From Gilvimarinus gilvus (lineage in GTDB: Bacteria > Pseudomonadota > Gammaproteobacteria > Pseudomonadales > Cellvibrionaceae), in contig NZ_JAULRU010000256.1 in NCBI RefSeq assembly GCF_030518155.1, forward strand, positions 19,429-83,428: 64,000 nucleotides of DNA. The letters run 5' to 3'. The translations under genes were made by a program, and so were the position numbers. Of the stretch, positions 1-7,821 are shown one piece after another; within the stretch, counting starts at the first letter, position 1, and every line of letters begins with the position of its first letter. Below the pieces are notes generated by a model. The model was given only the letters and a program-made list of their open reading frames with translations. It was not told where the DNA came from and did not search any database.

Positions 1-2478
1 CAAAGGTGCAGCTATTAAATCCCCACTCCAACTGGAGGTATTAAAGGTAGCTTGATAAGCGACAGAATCGGTTCCCAAGCGGGTAGAGTTAGTCGCAACA
101 GCACTGGCCGCACCCGCACCCTCAGCAAAGGTTTCCAGCGCGTCTTCTAGTGACGCTTCTAATTCGCGTGGATCTGTCGCGTAGAAATAGGTTGGAGCTT
201 CTGCGCCAGCTGGTGGTGTCGTACGAGGATTACCATCATCACCAAGTTCGTCTGGATCAAACCCTCCCCATTTGGAGGCAAAATACAAAGGCTGAGGTAA
301 AGGACTCGCGCCGGATGAAGCCACCGAAAACTCTTGCGTGGTTGCACCATTGCCTGTTTGACAGTCAACGCAGTCCAGGGCGCCGTCAATATCATTGGTA
401 TAATCGAAATTGTTAATACCACTGTGGACATGAAACCCGTCCATATTGGTACCGGCTATAACATACCCGAACCCCATAACATTAGGCGTAGACTGGGCAA
501 TCACATCCGTTGTTATTTTGACCGTAGTACTGTTTACCTCATATTCAATGATTCCCCACATGTCTTGGTCAAAGTCCCCGCCTTGCTCACTGTCTTCCCA
601 GTTCACATAGAGAGTGCCGGTTTTTGTGCCACTTGAGTGATCCTGCTTCACAACTTTGAAGTCAACAATGGCACAGTTTCCATCCATTTCATCATTTCGA
701 CACGCAGGCAATATGGTCACAACTGAATCGGCAGTCGCGGGGATGCTTACACTCGGAACTGCCGGTGCCAAGGCAACCCCAAAGGTTTGTATCGTTTCTT
801 GGTTGGCGCTCACGCCATTAATGCGCGCGTGGTACGCTAAGCCGGCTATTGCATAGCTACCCTCCAACCTAGGCGCGTCAGGGCAGGTACCTCTAACATC
901 CGAAAGACTTCCAACACTTTTGGCCGTACACAGTTGGTTATCATCACCCGCTGTTTCGCCGACAAAATAACTTGATGCGCTGAGCTCAGCGGCGCCCACA
1001 GTGTTGGTTATGGAGTCTAAAGTTCCAGCGCCATTTTGCACATCAGAAAACTTGCCCAGCTCATCACCATCATAAGAGCTGGTGGAAGCATTAAACTGCA
1101 GAATCGCTGTAGGTGCGCAATAATTGTCCTCCCCAATAGGCGCTTCCCAGGTTGCCGTATTTAAACCCGATATAATAGTACTATCATTTACCGCAAATGC
1201 TGGTGTTGTGACGTCTCGCGCCAAATAGCGCAAAGACTCCAAATAAATTTCGGACTGCGGATTACCCCAGTTAGTGCATTGACCATTGTTAAAACTACCC
1301 TTACCCCAGGCGCAGTTGTCACTGGAGTTATAGCGCCCATCACTGGATGCGTAACGGGCGATGCGCAATTTGTCCAAGGTGCCGATAATACTGTCGGTCG
1401 GCGTCTTAAAAGTGCCGTCTTCATCGATTTCGTCCGCCATGCTGGAAACGTTTTTACGCAGCACACCGCCTGATTTACTTTTCAAGTACGAACCTGTCAT
1501 CAGGCCAAACCAAATCGAGTCATCCTGACCGTATTTTTGCAACAAACCCGCAGGCTTTAAGCCATTGCCATCAGCTCCGTATACTTCACATTTCTCATTA
1601 TTGGTGGCACTAATGCCATTCGCACATACTTCAACACGGACAATAAGAGTGGCATCAACAGTGTCTGGATTACTACTGTGTGCATTGATGCCTGATTTGG
1701 TACTATCGTTGCCGTTGGAAACCGTGCTGCTATTGTGAGGCGCCTTTCCGACAACACACTGCCACCGCTCATTGCTTGCCCAGAGCGAATAGTTGCCTTT
1801 TTTGACATGCACCACTGGCGGGTCAGTTACATTTTGTGATTGCTGAGAACGGACACTCGGAAGAGTTGTATTACACATTGTAATACCGTCATTTATCCCC
1901 GCCCCCCCCCAACTGTAGGGCGTGTAATCAGCCATGTCGGTGCCGTTGTAATACTTAGCAAACGAGTGTGCATCTTGTGGCAAGAACGCTCGCTCCAGAA
2001 CAGTTTGTGAAGCACTATCACCATTCTTAGCGCGTTTGCCGCCGTACAGAATTTTTCGCACGGAATCGATTCGCGTCATGGTCGCCCAGTTCAAGAAGTT
2101 ACCGCTCCATTCACCAGAGCACTTATGATTGCTCGCTGAGCTCGATACTTTGAACATAGCCCCGTCATGCTTGTAACACTTTTCGCTATCAAAATATCCG
2201 TAGTAATCATAGCTGTTCTTATATGTGGTATCTACCAGGCCGTCGCCATCTAAATCGGAGTAATCATCATACGCTTTAAAGTACAACTGATGGTCGTTTG
2301 ACATATTCAACATAACAATCGGCCGTACCGGCTCTGCTAAAAACAGGGGCATTTGTGCCAGATCTATTTCGGCAGAAGACACACTGTGTACAGTCCCGAG
2401 AGTTAACACACCCGTTGCCAATGCAACCAACCAGCGAGGGCGTTCAAAACATGTTTTAACATTAGCAAATAAGCGCAT
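1..2478 (-). CDS. pilY1: PilY1, type IV pilus tip-associated protein (N-terminal part, runs off window)
   Basis: The frame is open from an ATG at 2478, behind a GGAGG ribosome site, to base 1: 826 codons with no stop. It starts with a signal peptide (MRLFANVKTCFERPRWLVAL..., cleavage near SSA), followed by the PilY1-typical stretch LDGDGLVDTTYKNSYDYYG (about residues 57-75), then WSGNFLNWATMTRIDSVRK and the ERAFLPQDAHS motif. PilY1 proteins cap the type IVa pilus, take part in adhesion and twitching, and carry a calcium-binding C-terminal beta-propeller, which would lie outside the window. It is the last visible gene of the fimT-pilV-pilW-pilX-pilY1 operon, 33 bp after pilX. A run of nine C at 1902-1910 does not break the frame (it reads SWGGAGIND). 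Family confidence is high; the propeller cannot be checked here. Confidence 0.93.
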   Translation of the reverse strand, partial: MRLFANVKTCFERPRWLVALATGVLTLGTVHSVSSAEIDLAQMPLFLAEPVRPIVMLNMSNDHQLYFKAYDDYSDLDGDGLVDTTYKNSYDYYGYFDSEKCYKHDGAMFKVSSSASNHKCSGEWSGNFLNWATMTRIDSVRKILYGGKRAKNGDSASQTVLERAFLPQDAHSFAKYYNGTDMADYTPYSWGGAGINDGITMCNTTLPSVRSQQSQNVTDPPVVHVKKGNYSLWASNERWQCVVGKAPHNSSTVSNGNDSTKSGINAHSSNPDTVDATLIVRVEVCANGISATNNEKCEVYGADGNGLKPAGLLQKYGQDDSIWFGLMTGSYLKSKSGGVLRKNVSSMADEIDEDGTFKTPTDSIIGTLDKLRIARYASSDGRYNSSDNCAWGKGSFNNGQCTNWGNPQSEIYLESLRYLARDVTTPAFAVNDSTIISGLNTATWEAPIGEDNYCAPTAILQFNASTSSYDGDELGKFSDVQNGAGTLDSITNTVGAAELSASSYFVGETAGDDNQLCTAKSVGSLSDVRGTCPDAPRLEGSYAIAGLAYHARINGVSANQETIQTFGVALAPAVPSVSIPATADSVVTILPACRNDEMDGNCAIVDFKVVKQDHSSGTKTGTLYVNWEDSEQGGDFDQDMWGIIEYEVNSTTVKITTDVIAQSTPNVMGFGYVIAGTNMDGFHVHSGINNFDYTNDIDGALDCVDCQTGNGATTQEFSVASSGASPLPQPLYFASKWGGFDPDELGDDGNPRTTPPAGAEAPTYFYATDPRELEASLEDALETFAEGAGAASAVATNSTRLGTDSVAYQATFNTSSWSGDLIAAPL

Positions 2479-2511
2479 AGTGATTCCTCCGTAGAGCATT
2501 ACGGGAGTAGA

Positions 2512-3057
2512 TTAAATTTCATTTCGATAAGTAGACTGCACAATAACTTGTGCATCCGTCGAGCCGCCCACAGAGCGAGACGTTACCCGATAGCGAATAT
2601 CCATACCCGCCTTCATTAAACTGGCAAAGTCGTTGGCATTACCATCAAGCCCAGAACCATAGAAACTAATTTCTTCAACCAAATAACGTGGTTTCTCACT
2701 CACGCTGGGGATATCTTCTGAGTAGGCGGCCGTTTGTGCCTTCCAATGGGTATCAAAATCCTCCCAGAATGCCGTACTGGTCAGCACGGGGGTGTCTTGC
2801 AGCTCAAACATTTCCTGAAAGCCCACGGCATTCAAATTGACAGCAGCCACCCCACCAATAAGCTCAGCCTCTGCTTCACGCAGTGCGGCCTCTGATGCCT
2901 GAAACGCGAGCTGTCGGTCACGCATATTGCCGGCCATTTGTTCCTGCAACGCCGTGCCCCGTATTGCAGATAGCCCTACTATAGTCAGAGCCAGTAACAT
3001 TATGAGTCCCACAATAATTGTGGCACCGCGCTGCTGGTAGTAAGTTACGCTTTGCAT
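2512..3057 (-). CDS. pilX: PilX, type IV pilus minor pilin
   Basis: A 181-residue minor pilin that joins the pilus initiation complex in the inner membrane. After a short leader (MQSVTYYQQRG) it has a hydrophobic helix (ATIIVGLIMLLALTIVGLSA), then the PilX signature ALQEQMAGNMRDRQLAFQASEAALREAE (about residues 37-64). As in other PilX proteins, the Glu-5 of ordinary pilins is missing after the prepilin leader. I chose the ATG at 3057 because GGAG lies nine bases upstream; a TTG at 3072 is the only longer option. It lies 18 bp after pilW in the same operon. Confidence 0.93.
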   Translation of the reverse strand: MQSVTYYQQRGATIIVGLIMLLALTIVGLSAIRGTALQEQMAGNMRDRQLAFQASEAALREAEAELIGGVAAVNLNAVGFQEMFELQDTPVLTSTAFWEDFDTHWKAQTAAYSEDIPSVSEKPRYLVEEISFYGSGLDGNANDFASLMKAGMDIRYRVTSRSVGGSTDAQVIVQSTYRNEI

Positions 3058-3075
3058 GTCACACTGCTCCAATTA

Positions 3076-4119
3076 TTAATTCAAACGTGGCCGAATGCCA
3101 ACAGTGGTGGAAAATACCTGGCGAATGCGATTATCGTCAGCCGTTACCGCTTCGGCACCCGCTCCAGAAAACTCATAGGTTTGCTTGTCACTCGATACAT
3201 TGTCGTCTGGTGTTTGTACCAATATGTCCATTCGCAACGCCGCAATATTAGACCAATTAGTGTCGGCGGCGACTTCCTCAAACGCATCCACTGATCGGTC
3301 CGCGTTAACATCCTCACCGACAAAGTAATTAATAGCCTCTACACCCTGCAATAACTCGTAGGCAGGATTGAACTGCACTTTCTGATATAGCCCTGGCGGC
3401 TCGTCCGCATCAGGTTGTGCGACGTAGTACACGACATTGCTCAATCCGAACAACTCCGCACCCGTGTCGACGATATCAACACGGGCTTCACCACCTCCCC
3501 AGGTGAGCCGACTATTACCTGGATCCGCACCAGCTTCATGAGTAATAGTGACCTCTCCACTGGCTTCGGAGCCCGCCACACCAGTTGCCTGGAAAATAAT
3601 AGCTTTATCACAATCAGCCACGGCAACGACATCGCCGGCACAAATATCGCTAGGGCAGTCTGCATCCTCAGCCGTCGTCAGGTCCACGAACACACTGTCG
3701 GCTGTATTTTCTTTGGTAACCGCTACAGACCTCTCATTGGCGCTCTGCACAATCAACACTTGTGACTGAGCGACCGGAGCAGGATCCAGATCTAAACCGA
3801 CAGGCAAAGTTTCAGCTGTGTAAACACGAACCAAGTTATCAAGACTAAAATTACTGCCGTACTGCGCTTGATTGGCCAGATTATTTTTAAGGTTCCATGA
3901 CGTTATATTTGCGCAGCCAAAGTATCCCGCCTGACGTATATCACGCGAAATATAGTCTACAGCCAGTCGTCCTGTTTCCTGCAACCGAGACATACCTTGC
4001 TGAGTGGTGAAAACAGTTTTACTGGACAGGAACATTTGCACCACACCCGTCATCAGAACAATCCCGACCGTAATGGCAATCATCAGTTCAACCAAAGAGA
4101 AACCTTTTTGCTGCTTCAT
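3076..4119 (-). CDS. pilW: PilW, type IV pilus minor pilin
   Basis: A 347-residue minor pilin. The prepilin cleavage/methylation site is KG/FSLVELMIA at residues 5-14, with Glu at mature position 5, followed by the hydrophobic helix and the PilW-typical SRLQETGRLAVDYISRDIRQAGYFGC. The ATG at 4119 is preferred: AGAGG lies seven bases upstream and this start avoids overlap with pilV. A longer frame back to 4173 would run into pilV and put 18 extra residues before the leader. PilW acts with FimU, PilV, PilX and PilY1 to prime pilus assembly. Confidence 0.94.
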   Translation of the reverse strand: MKQQKGFSLVELMIAITVGIVLMTGVVQMFLSSKTVFTTQQGMSRLQETGRLAVDYISRDIRQAGYFGCANITSWNLKNNLANQAQYGSNFSLDNLVRVYTAETLPVGLDLDPAPVAQSQVLIVQSANERSVAVTKENTADSVFVDLTTAEDADCPSDICAGDVVAVADCDKAIIFQATGVAGSEASGEVTITHEAGADPGNSRLTWGGGEARVDIVDTGAELFGLSNVVYYVAQPDADEPPGLYQKVQFNPAYELLQGVEAINYFVGEDVNADRSVDAFEEVAADTNWSNIAALRMDILVQTPDDNVSSDKQTYEFSGAGAEAVTADDNRIRQVFSTTVGIRPRLN

Positions 4120-4129
4120 TCCAACCTCT

Positions 4130-4519
4130 TTAAATTCGCGAAGTGTATTCAAAGGTTGCCTCCTCGCCTTCACCCTCTACGCCGCCTTCAACAGGCTCAG
4201 TCCAGGTGATGGACACAGTACACACTCTGGTGACGCACTCTATTGCTCCTTCCCCGTCGGGAAGAATAGAGACCAAATCATCGACATTGTCGGGTTCGAC
4301 AATTGCACCACCGTCCCACTCTGATGCTGACCCTGCCCGCAACTGATCCAGGATATCGTAGGCAATAATATTGGCTTGCGAACGCAAATAGGCGCTGCTG
4401 TTGTATTGAATAGAGCGTGTCTGCAGTGCCGCGATAGCCATAAGACCCGTTGAGAGAATCAGGGCCGTTATCAACACCTCGATCATGCCTACTCCGCACT
4501 GCTTTTTGAGATTATTCAT
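4130..4519 (-). CDS. pilV: PilV, type IV pilus minor pilin
   Basis: A short (129 residues) PilV-type minor pilin. The leader MNNLKKQCGVG is followed by MIEVLITALILSTGLMAIAALQTRSIQ, which carries the conserved Glu (mature position 3-5), then the PilV-like AYLRSQANIIAYDILDQLRA. The acidic C-terminal third (EPVEGGVEGEGEE, about residues 109-121) is unusual. It follows fimT after three bases and precedes pilW by ten, so it is translated from the common operon mRNA. Its ribosome site is weak, which suggests coupling to fimT. Confidence 0.92.
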   Translation of the reverse strand: MNNLKKQCGVGMIEVLITALILSTGLMAIAALQTRSIQYNSSAYLRSQANIIAYDILDQLRAGSASEWDGGAIVEPDNVDDLVSILPDGEGAIECVTRVCTVSITWTEPVEGGVEGEGEEATFEYTSRI

Positions 4520-4522
4520 ACA

Positions 4523-5116
4523 CTAATATCCCGGACATTCCGATTTGCTGACGTTCATCATCCCAGCCACGCCAACCGTTATCTGTCGTTGCCTTGCGCC
4601 TGTACACCCTTCCATGTACGCCGTAAATACGATCGGGGCGGTATTGTTAAGACCACCAATTCGGGCCAATTCACCAAGACTGGTATATCTAACGAAAGAC
4701 ACAGCACCATTGTTATCGGCACTGATCACACTATCCTCGTGAGGCTCACCAAATTGCGCAATAACCTCACCGACAACAACCGCTGCCGCGCCGTCTGTTG
4801 TGGCATTATCAGTAACCACGAGCCACCCGTCGGTCCAATTACCACCGCAGTCTGTCATCGCTGCATTGGCGCCACATAAGCTAACTCTTTCACCTCGCTT
4901 AATTGCCTCTGTGCGCGCAATTTGCAATGCTACCGACAGTTCTTCGGCTAGTGCATCAGAACGATTGTTTTTTATCAATGTGACCATGCTTGGCGTCGCA
5001 ATGGCTACCAATACACCCACCGTTAGCATCGTCAGCACTAATTCGAGCAAGGTAAAGCCCGAAAATTGTCTGAGACCATGTATTTGTTTAGGTTTAGTGA
5101 GAGCGATCCAATTCAA
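4523..5116 (-). CDS. fimT: FimT/FimU-type minor pilin (GspH family)
   Basis: First gene of the minor pilin operon, 197 residues. The prepilin site SG/FTLLELVLTMLTVGVLVAIA begins near residue 19 (Glu at mature position 5). Next comes a GspH/FimT core with VALQIARTEAIKRGERVSLCG and GNWTDGWLV (about residues 62-105), the standard FimT/FimU pattern. The start is a TTG at 5116 with GGAG eight bases upstream; no ATG fits before the leader. Whether it should be called FimT or FimU cannot be settled from sequence. Operon position (first, before pilV) matches fimU of Pseudomonas. Confidence 0.9.
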   Translation of the reverse strand: MNWIALTKPKQIHGLRQFSGFTLLELVLTMLTVGVLVAIATPSMVTLIKNNRSDALAEELSVALQIARTEAIKRGERVSLCGANAAMTDCGGNWTDGWLVVTDNATTDGAAAVVVGEVIAQFGEPHEDSVISADNNGAVSFVRYTSLGELARIGGLNNTAPIVFTAYMEGCTGARQRQITVGVAGMMNVSKSECPGY

Positions 5117-5141
5117 AAGCTTATCTCCAGCTTAGGTGCAA

Positions 5142-5170
5142 TTGACAAACATTTTTCCCATTACTATGTT
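5142..5170 (+). promoter_or_regulatory. Candidate sigma-70 promoter for the plus-strand pseudopilin gene
   Basis: TTGACA at 5142-5147 and TATGTT at 5165-5170 are separated by 17 bases in the 161-bp divergent region between the two FimT-type genes. The resulting leader would be about 100 bases. Inference from motif match only. Confidence 0.35.
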
Positions 5171-5277
5171 GTTTAAAGTAACATAAGGATGCGATTGGTG
5201 AACGATCGGTAGGATATACGGTTCACAGTTCCGACTGAACGGAGCAACATTCCAATACATACGCCACGGAGGGCGAT

Positions 5278-5793
5278 ATGAAACCAAAGGGATTTACCCT
5301 CATTGAAGCTATTTCTACCCTGCTTGTACTCGCAATTCTTTGCTCGCTAGCGGCTCCCCCGCTACAGCGGCTGCTGCAGCGTCTGCGGGTTGAGACCACC
5401 ATGTGGAACCTGATCGAAGCCACCCAACTTACGCGCTCCTACGCTATCAAGGCCAACCGTCGGGCCAGCATGAGAGCCAACGCCTCATGGGAGGAGGGCT
5501 GGCAGATATTTTACGACGACAACCACAATGGCGTTTTGGATGCGGGTGAAGTGGCACTTTACGAGGCGCCAGAGTTACACGAAAGCGTAAGGGTGGAGGG
5601 CAACCGGCCCGTAGCGGACTATATCTCTTACCTGGGCACAGGCGAGAGCCGCTGGGCCAGCGGCCGCAAAGGTGGCGGGTTTCAGGCCGGTACCTTGACT
5701 GTTTGCCCGAAAGAAGACGGGCCTGGCTATGAACTGGTGCTGGCCCGAGGGGGCCGGCTGCGCAAAGAGAAGTTAAAGCCAGAAGAGTGCTAA
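5278..5793 (+). CDS. Second GspH/FimT-type pseudopilin
   Basis: 171 residues with a short prepilin leader MKPKG/FTLIEAISTLLVLAILCSLAAP (Glu at mature position 5) and a FimT-like core: ATQLTRSYAIKANRRASMRA, then WQIFYDDNHNGVLDAGEVAL at about residues 77-96. That segment is the loop many FimT proteins carry, with a D-x-D/N-x-NG pattern resembling a calcium loop. The ATG has GGAGG nine bases upstream. It is divergent from the minor pilin operon and converges on ispH four bases away, so it is a separate transcription unit. It may be an alternative FimT for the same pilus or a pseudopilin of another machine. Confidence 0.85.
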   Translation: MKPKGFTLIEAISTLLVLAILCSLAAPPLQRLLQRLRVETTMWNLIEATQLTRSYAIKANRRASMRANASWEEGWQIFYDDNHNGVLDAGEVALYEAPELHESVRVEGNRPVADYISYLGTGESRWASGRKGGGFQAGTLTVCPKEDGPGYELVLARGGRLRKEKLKPEEC

Positions 5794-5797
5794 GTTG

Positions 5798-6730
5798 CTA
5801 ACGCAGCTCTTTAGGCAGCGAGAACCGGATATTTTCGGGTATACCCTCTACCTCTTGCGGCGATCTAGCCCCCTGCTCTACCAGCCGCGCAATAACCCGC
5901 TGCACCAGGGCCTCGGGCGCGGATGCACCGGCGGTAATACCCACCTGACGCTTACCTGCCAGCCAGGCGTTATCAATTTGCTCTGGGCAGTCGACCAAAT
6001 AAGCCTCGGCTCCGCAACGCTCGGCCAGTTCCCGCAGCCTGTTGGAATTAGAGCTATTGGGCGAACCCACCACCAGGACTAAATCACACTCCAAAGCCAG
6101 CTGACGTACAGCATCTTGCCGGTTGGTGGTGGCATAGCAAATATCGTCTTTTCGCGGACCCTCAATATCCGAGAACTTAGCCCGTAACGCCTCAATGATT
6201 TTAGCGGTGTCATCCATAGAGAGCGTGGTTTGGGTAACATAGGCCAGTTGTGAGGGATCTTTCACCTCAAGGGTCGCCACATCATCCTCATCTTCCACAA
6301 GGTATATACACCCGCCATTTGAGGCGTCGTACTGCCCCATTGTGCCCTCAACCTCAGGGTGTCCTTCATGGCCAATAAGCACACATTCACGCCCCTCGCG
6401 TGAATAGCGCGTCACCTCCATATGTACTTTGGTCACCAGCGGGCAGGTGGCGTCAAACACTTTAAGCTGGCGACGATCGGCCTCATTGCGCACCGCCTGA
6501 GAGACACCGTGAGCACTGAAAATAACAATAACATCGTCCGGCACTTCGCTGAGTTCTTCCACAAACACCGCGCCGCGCTCGCGCAGACCATCCACCACAA
6601 AGCGGTTATGCACCACCTCGTGACGCACGTAAATCGGCGAGCCAAATACGTCGAGAGCGCGATTAACGATATCAATCGCACGATCAACGCCGGCACAAAA
6701 GCCTCTGGGATTGGCGAGCTTAATTTGCAT
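5798..6730 (-). CDS. ispH: IspH, 4-hydroxy-3-methylbut-2-enyl diphosphate reductase
   Basis: The [4Fe-4S] enzyme of the last step of the MEP isoprenoid pathway, reducing HMBPP to IPP and DMAPP. 310 residues, the usual length. The three cluster cysteines sit in RGFCAG (Cys 12), ATCPLV (about 95) and ICYATTNRQ (about 197). Substrate-binding motifs are also present: HEVVHN (His about 41), [14 protein letters not shown] (about 119-133), and SNSNRL. It is the distal gene of the ileS-lspA-fkpB-ispH cluster, here separated from fkpB by 126 bp filled with tandem repeats. Confidence 0.97.
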   Translation of the reverse strand: MQIKLANPRGFCAGVDRAIDIVNRALDVFGSPIYVRHEVVHNRFVVDGLRERGAVFVEELSEVPDDVIVIFSAHGVSQAVRNEADRRQLKVFDATCPLVTKVHMEVTRYSREGRECVLIGHEGHPEVEGTMGQYDASNGGCIYLVEDEDDVATLEVKDPSQLAYVTQTTLSMDDTAKIIEALRAKFSDIEGPRKDDICYATTNRQDAVRQLALECDLVLVVGSPNSSNSNRLRELAERCGAEAYLVDCPEQIDNAWLAGKRQVGITAGASAPEALVQRVIARLVEQGARSPQEVEGIPENIRFSLPKELR

Positions 6731-6741
6731 AGATAAGCCTA

Positions 6742-6795
6742 GGGTTACGGGTTACGGGTTACGGGTTACGGGTTACGGGTTACGGGTTACGGGTT
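6742..6795. repeat. Heptanucleotide tandem repeat GGGTTAC x7.7
   Basis: Seven perfect copies of GGGTTAC (6742-6790) plus a partial GGGTT, just upstream of the ispH start codon (6730). On the coding strand the unit reads GTAACCC. It fills most of the fkpB-ispH intergenic gap. Confidence 0.95.
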
Positions 6796-6824
6796 GTCAG
6801 ATTATGAGTCGAGCCGGCGCCACT

Positions 6825-6850
6825 CTCCCGTCTCCCGTCTCCCGTCTCCC
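6825..6850. repeat. Second heptanucleotide tandem repeat CTCCCGT x3.7
   Basis: Three perfect CTCCCGT units plus CTCCC directly after the fkpB stop codon. It is unrelated in sequence to the GGGTTAC array 30 bp away but has the same unit length. Confidence 0.93.
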
Positions 6851-6856
6851 AATAAG

Positions 6857-7306
6857 TCAGTGTACCGTTGCCGGCTTTATTTCCAAAATAGCCACTTTGA
6901 AAACAATGTCACGTCCAGCCAACGGGTGATTAAAGTCCACGGTAACCTCGTCATCGTTAAAATCAACGACAACACCGGGTAACTCTGTGTTTTGCGCATC
7001 GGCAAAGGACAACATTAAGCCCTCCTCCAGCTCAATATTAGCTTCGAATTCGGAGCGGTCCAACACCTGAACGTTATTGGGGTTATGGGCACCAAAGCCT
7101 CCCTCAGGGCCGATTACAAATTCCTCTTCAGCGCCTTCTCGCAACCCCAACAACGCCTGCTCAAAGCCCTTGAGCAGCTTGCCATCACCGACTGTAAACT
7201 CAGCGGGGTCACTGTCGAAGTTAGAATCCACCAGCTCACCATCGGTTAGTGCGAGGGAAAAATGTAACGTCACAGTAGTGCCGGGACCGACGGATAACTC
7301 ACGCAC
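6857..7306 (-). CDS. fkpB: FkpB (SlpA-like) FKBP-type peptidyl-prolyl isomerase
   Basis: 149 residues, the usual length for FkpB/SlpA. An FKBP core (VTLHFSLALTDGELVDSNF...F..GDGKLLKGFEQALLGLREG) is interrupted by the insert-in-flap (IF) chaperone domain: EEFVIGPEGGFGAHNPNNVQ and GVVVDFNDDEVTVDFNHPLAGRDIVFKV. It catalyses prolyl isomerisation and acts as a chaperone. The start is GTG at 7306 with AAGGAG eight bases upstream; it lies inside the last codons of lspA (8-bp overlap), so the two are translationally coupled. Gene order lspA-fkpB-ispH is the standard gammaproteobacterial cluster. Confidence 0.95.
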   Translation of the reverse strand: MRELSVGPGTTVTLHFSLALTDGELVDSNFDSDPAEFTVGDGKLLKGFEQALLGLREGAEEEFVIGPEGGFGAHNPNNVQVLDRSEFEANIELEEGLMLSFADAQNTELPGVVVDFNDDEVTVDFNHPLAGRDIVFKVAILEIKPATVH

Positions 7307-7811
7307 GACCAGACTCCTTACGCTTCACTTTGCTTTCTTCAGAAAAAAATAACATATGCACAATCATTAAAAATGCACCAAAACAGATGGCCGCGTCCGC
7401 CACGTTGAAAGCGGGAAAATATTTATCCTGGTAGTGCACCGAAATAAAATCGACCACGTAGCCCAGAGTAACCCGGTCGTACAAATTACCAATGGCGCCA
7501 CCCAATACAAAGCCGAGCGCCATACTTTCGAGCCAGCGCTCGCGCGCAATGCGAAACAGCCAGACCGTAATAAACACACTCATGCCACAGGCGATGGCGG
7601 TAAAAAACCAGCGCTGCCAACCCCCGGCGTCACTTAAAAAGCTGAATGCCGCGCCGCGGTTATGCAGTAACGTCCAATCAAAAAAACGGGTAACGGCAAC
7701 CGGCTGCCCGTAGCTGAGGGACTCCACGGCAATCACCTTACTCCACTGATCGAGCCCAACGACCACCAATGCCAGCAGGTACCAGCCCCAAGGGTGCAGA
7801 TATTTTTTCAT
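7299..7811 (-). CDS. lspA: LspA, lipoprotein signal peptidase (signal peptidase II)
   Basis: 170 residues, four membrane segments. It cleaves prolipoproteins after lipid modification in the inner membrane. The family motifs are present: DQWSKVIA near residue 21, LHNRGAAFSFL (about 52-62), GGAIGNLYDRVTLGYVVDFI (about 108-127; catalytic Asp in YDR), and FPAFNVADAAICFG (about 137-150; catalytic Asp). The ATG at 7811 is chosen because the frame upstream to 7967 lies inside ileS. It starts 10 bp after the ileS stop and overlaps fkpB by 8 bp. Its substrates in this window would include the many lipoproteins listed here. Confidence 0.97.
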   Translation of the reverse strand: MKKYLHPWGWYLLALVVVGLDQWSKVIAVESLSYGQPVAVTRFFDWTLLHNRGAAFSFLSDAGGWQRWFFTAIACGMSVFITVWLFRIARERWLESMALGFVLGGAIGNLYDRVTLGYVVDFISVHYQDKYFPAFNVADAAICFGAFLMIVHMLFFSEESKVKRKESGRA

Positions 7812-7821
7812 TGCCAGCCCC

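Noticed and set aside
1902..1910. Run of nine C in pilY1, suspected frameshift
   Set aside because: Translation on both sides of the run stays in the same frame (YSWGGAGINDG), so the gene is intact in this sequence. Phase variation by slippage is possible but not shown.
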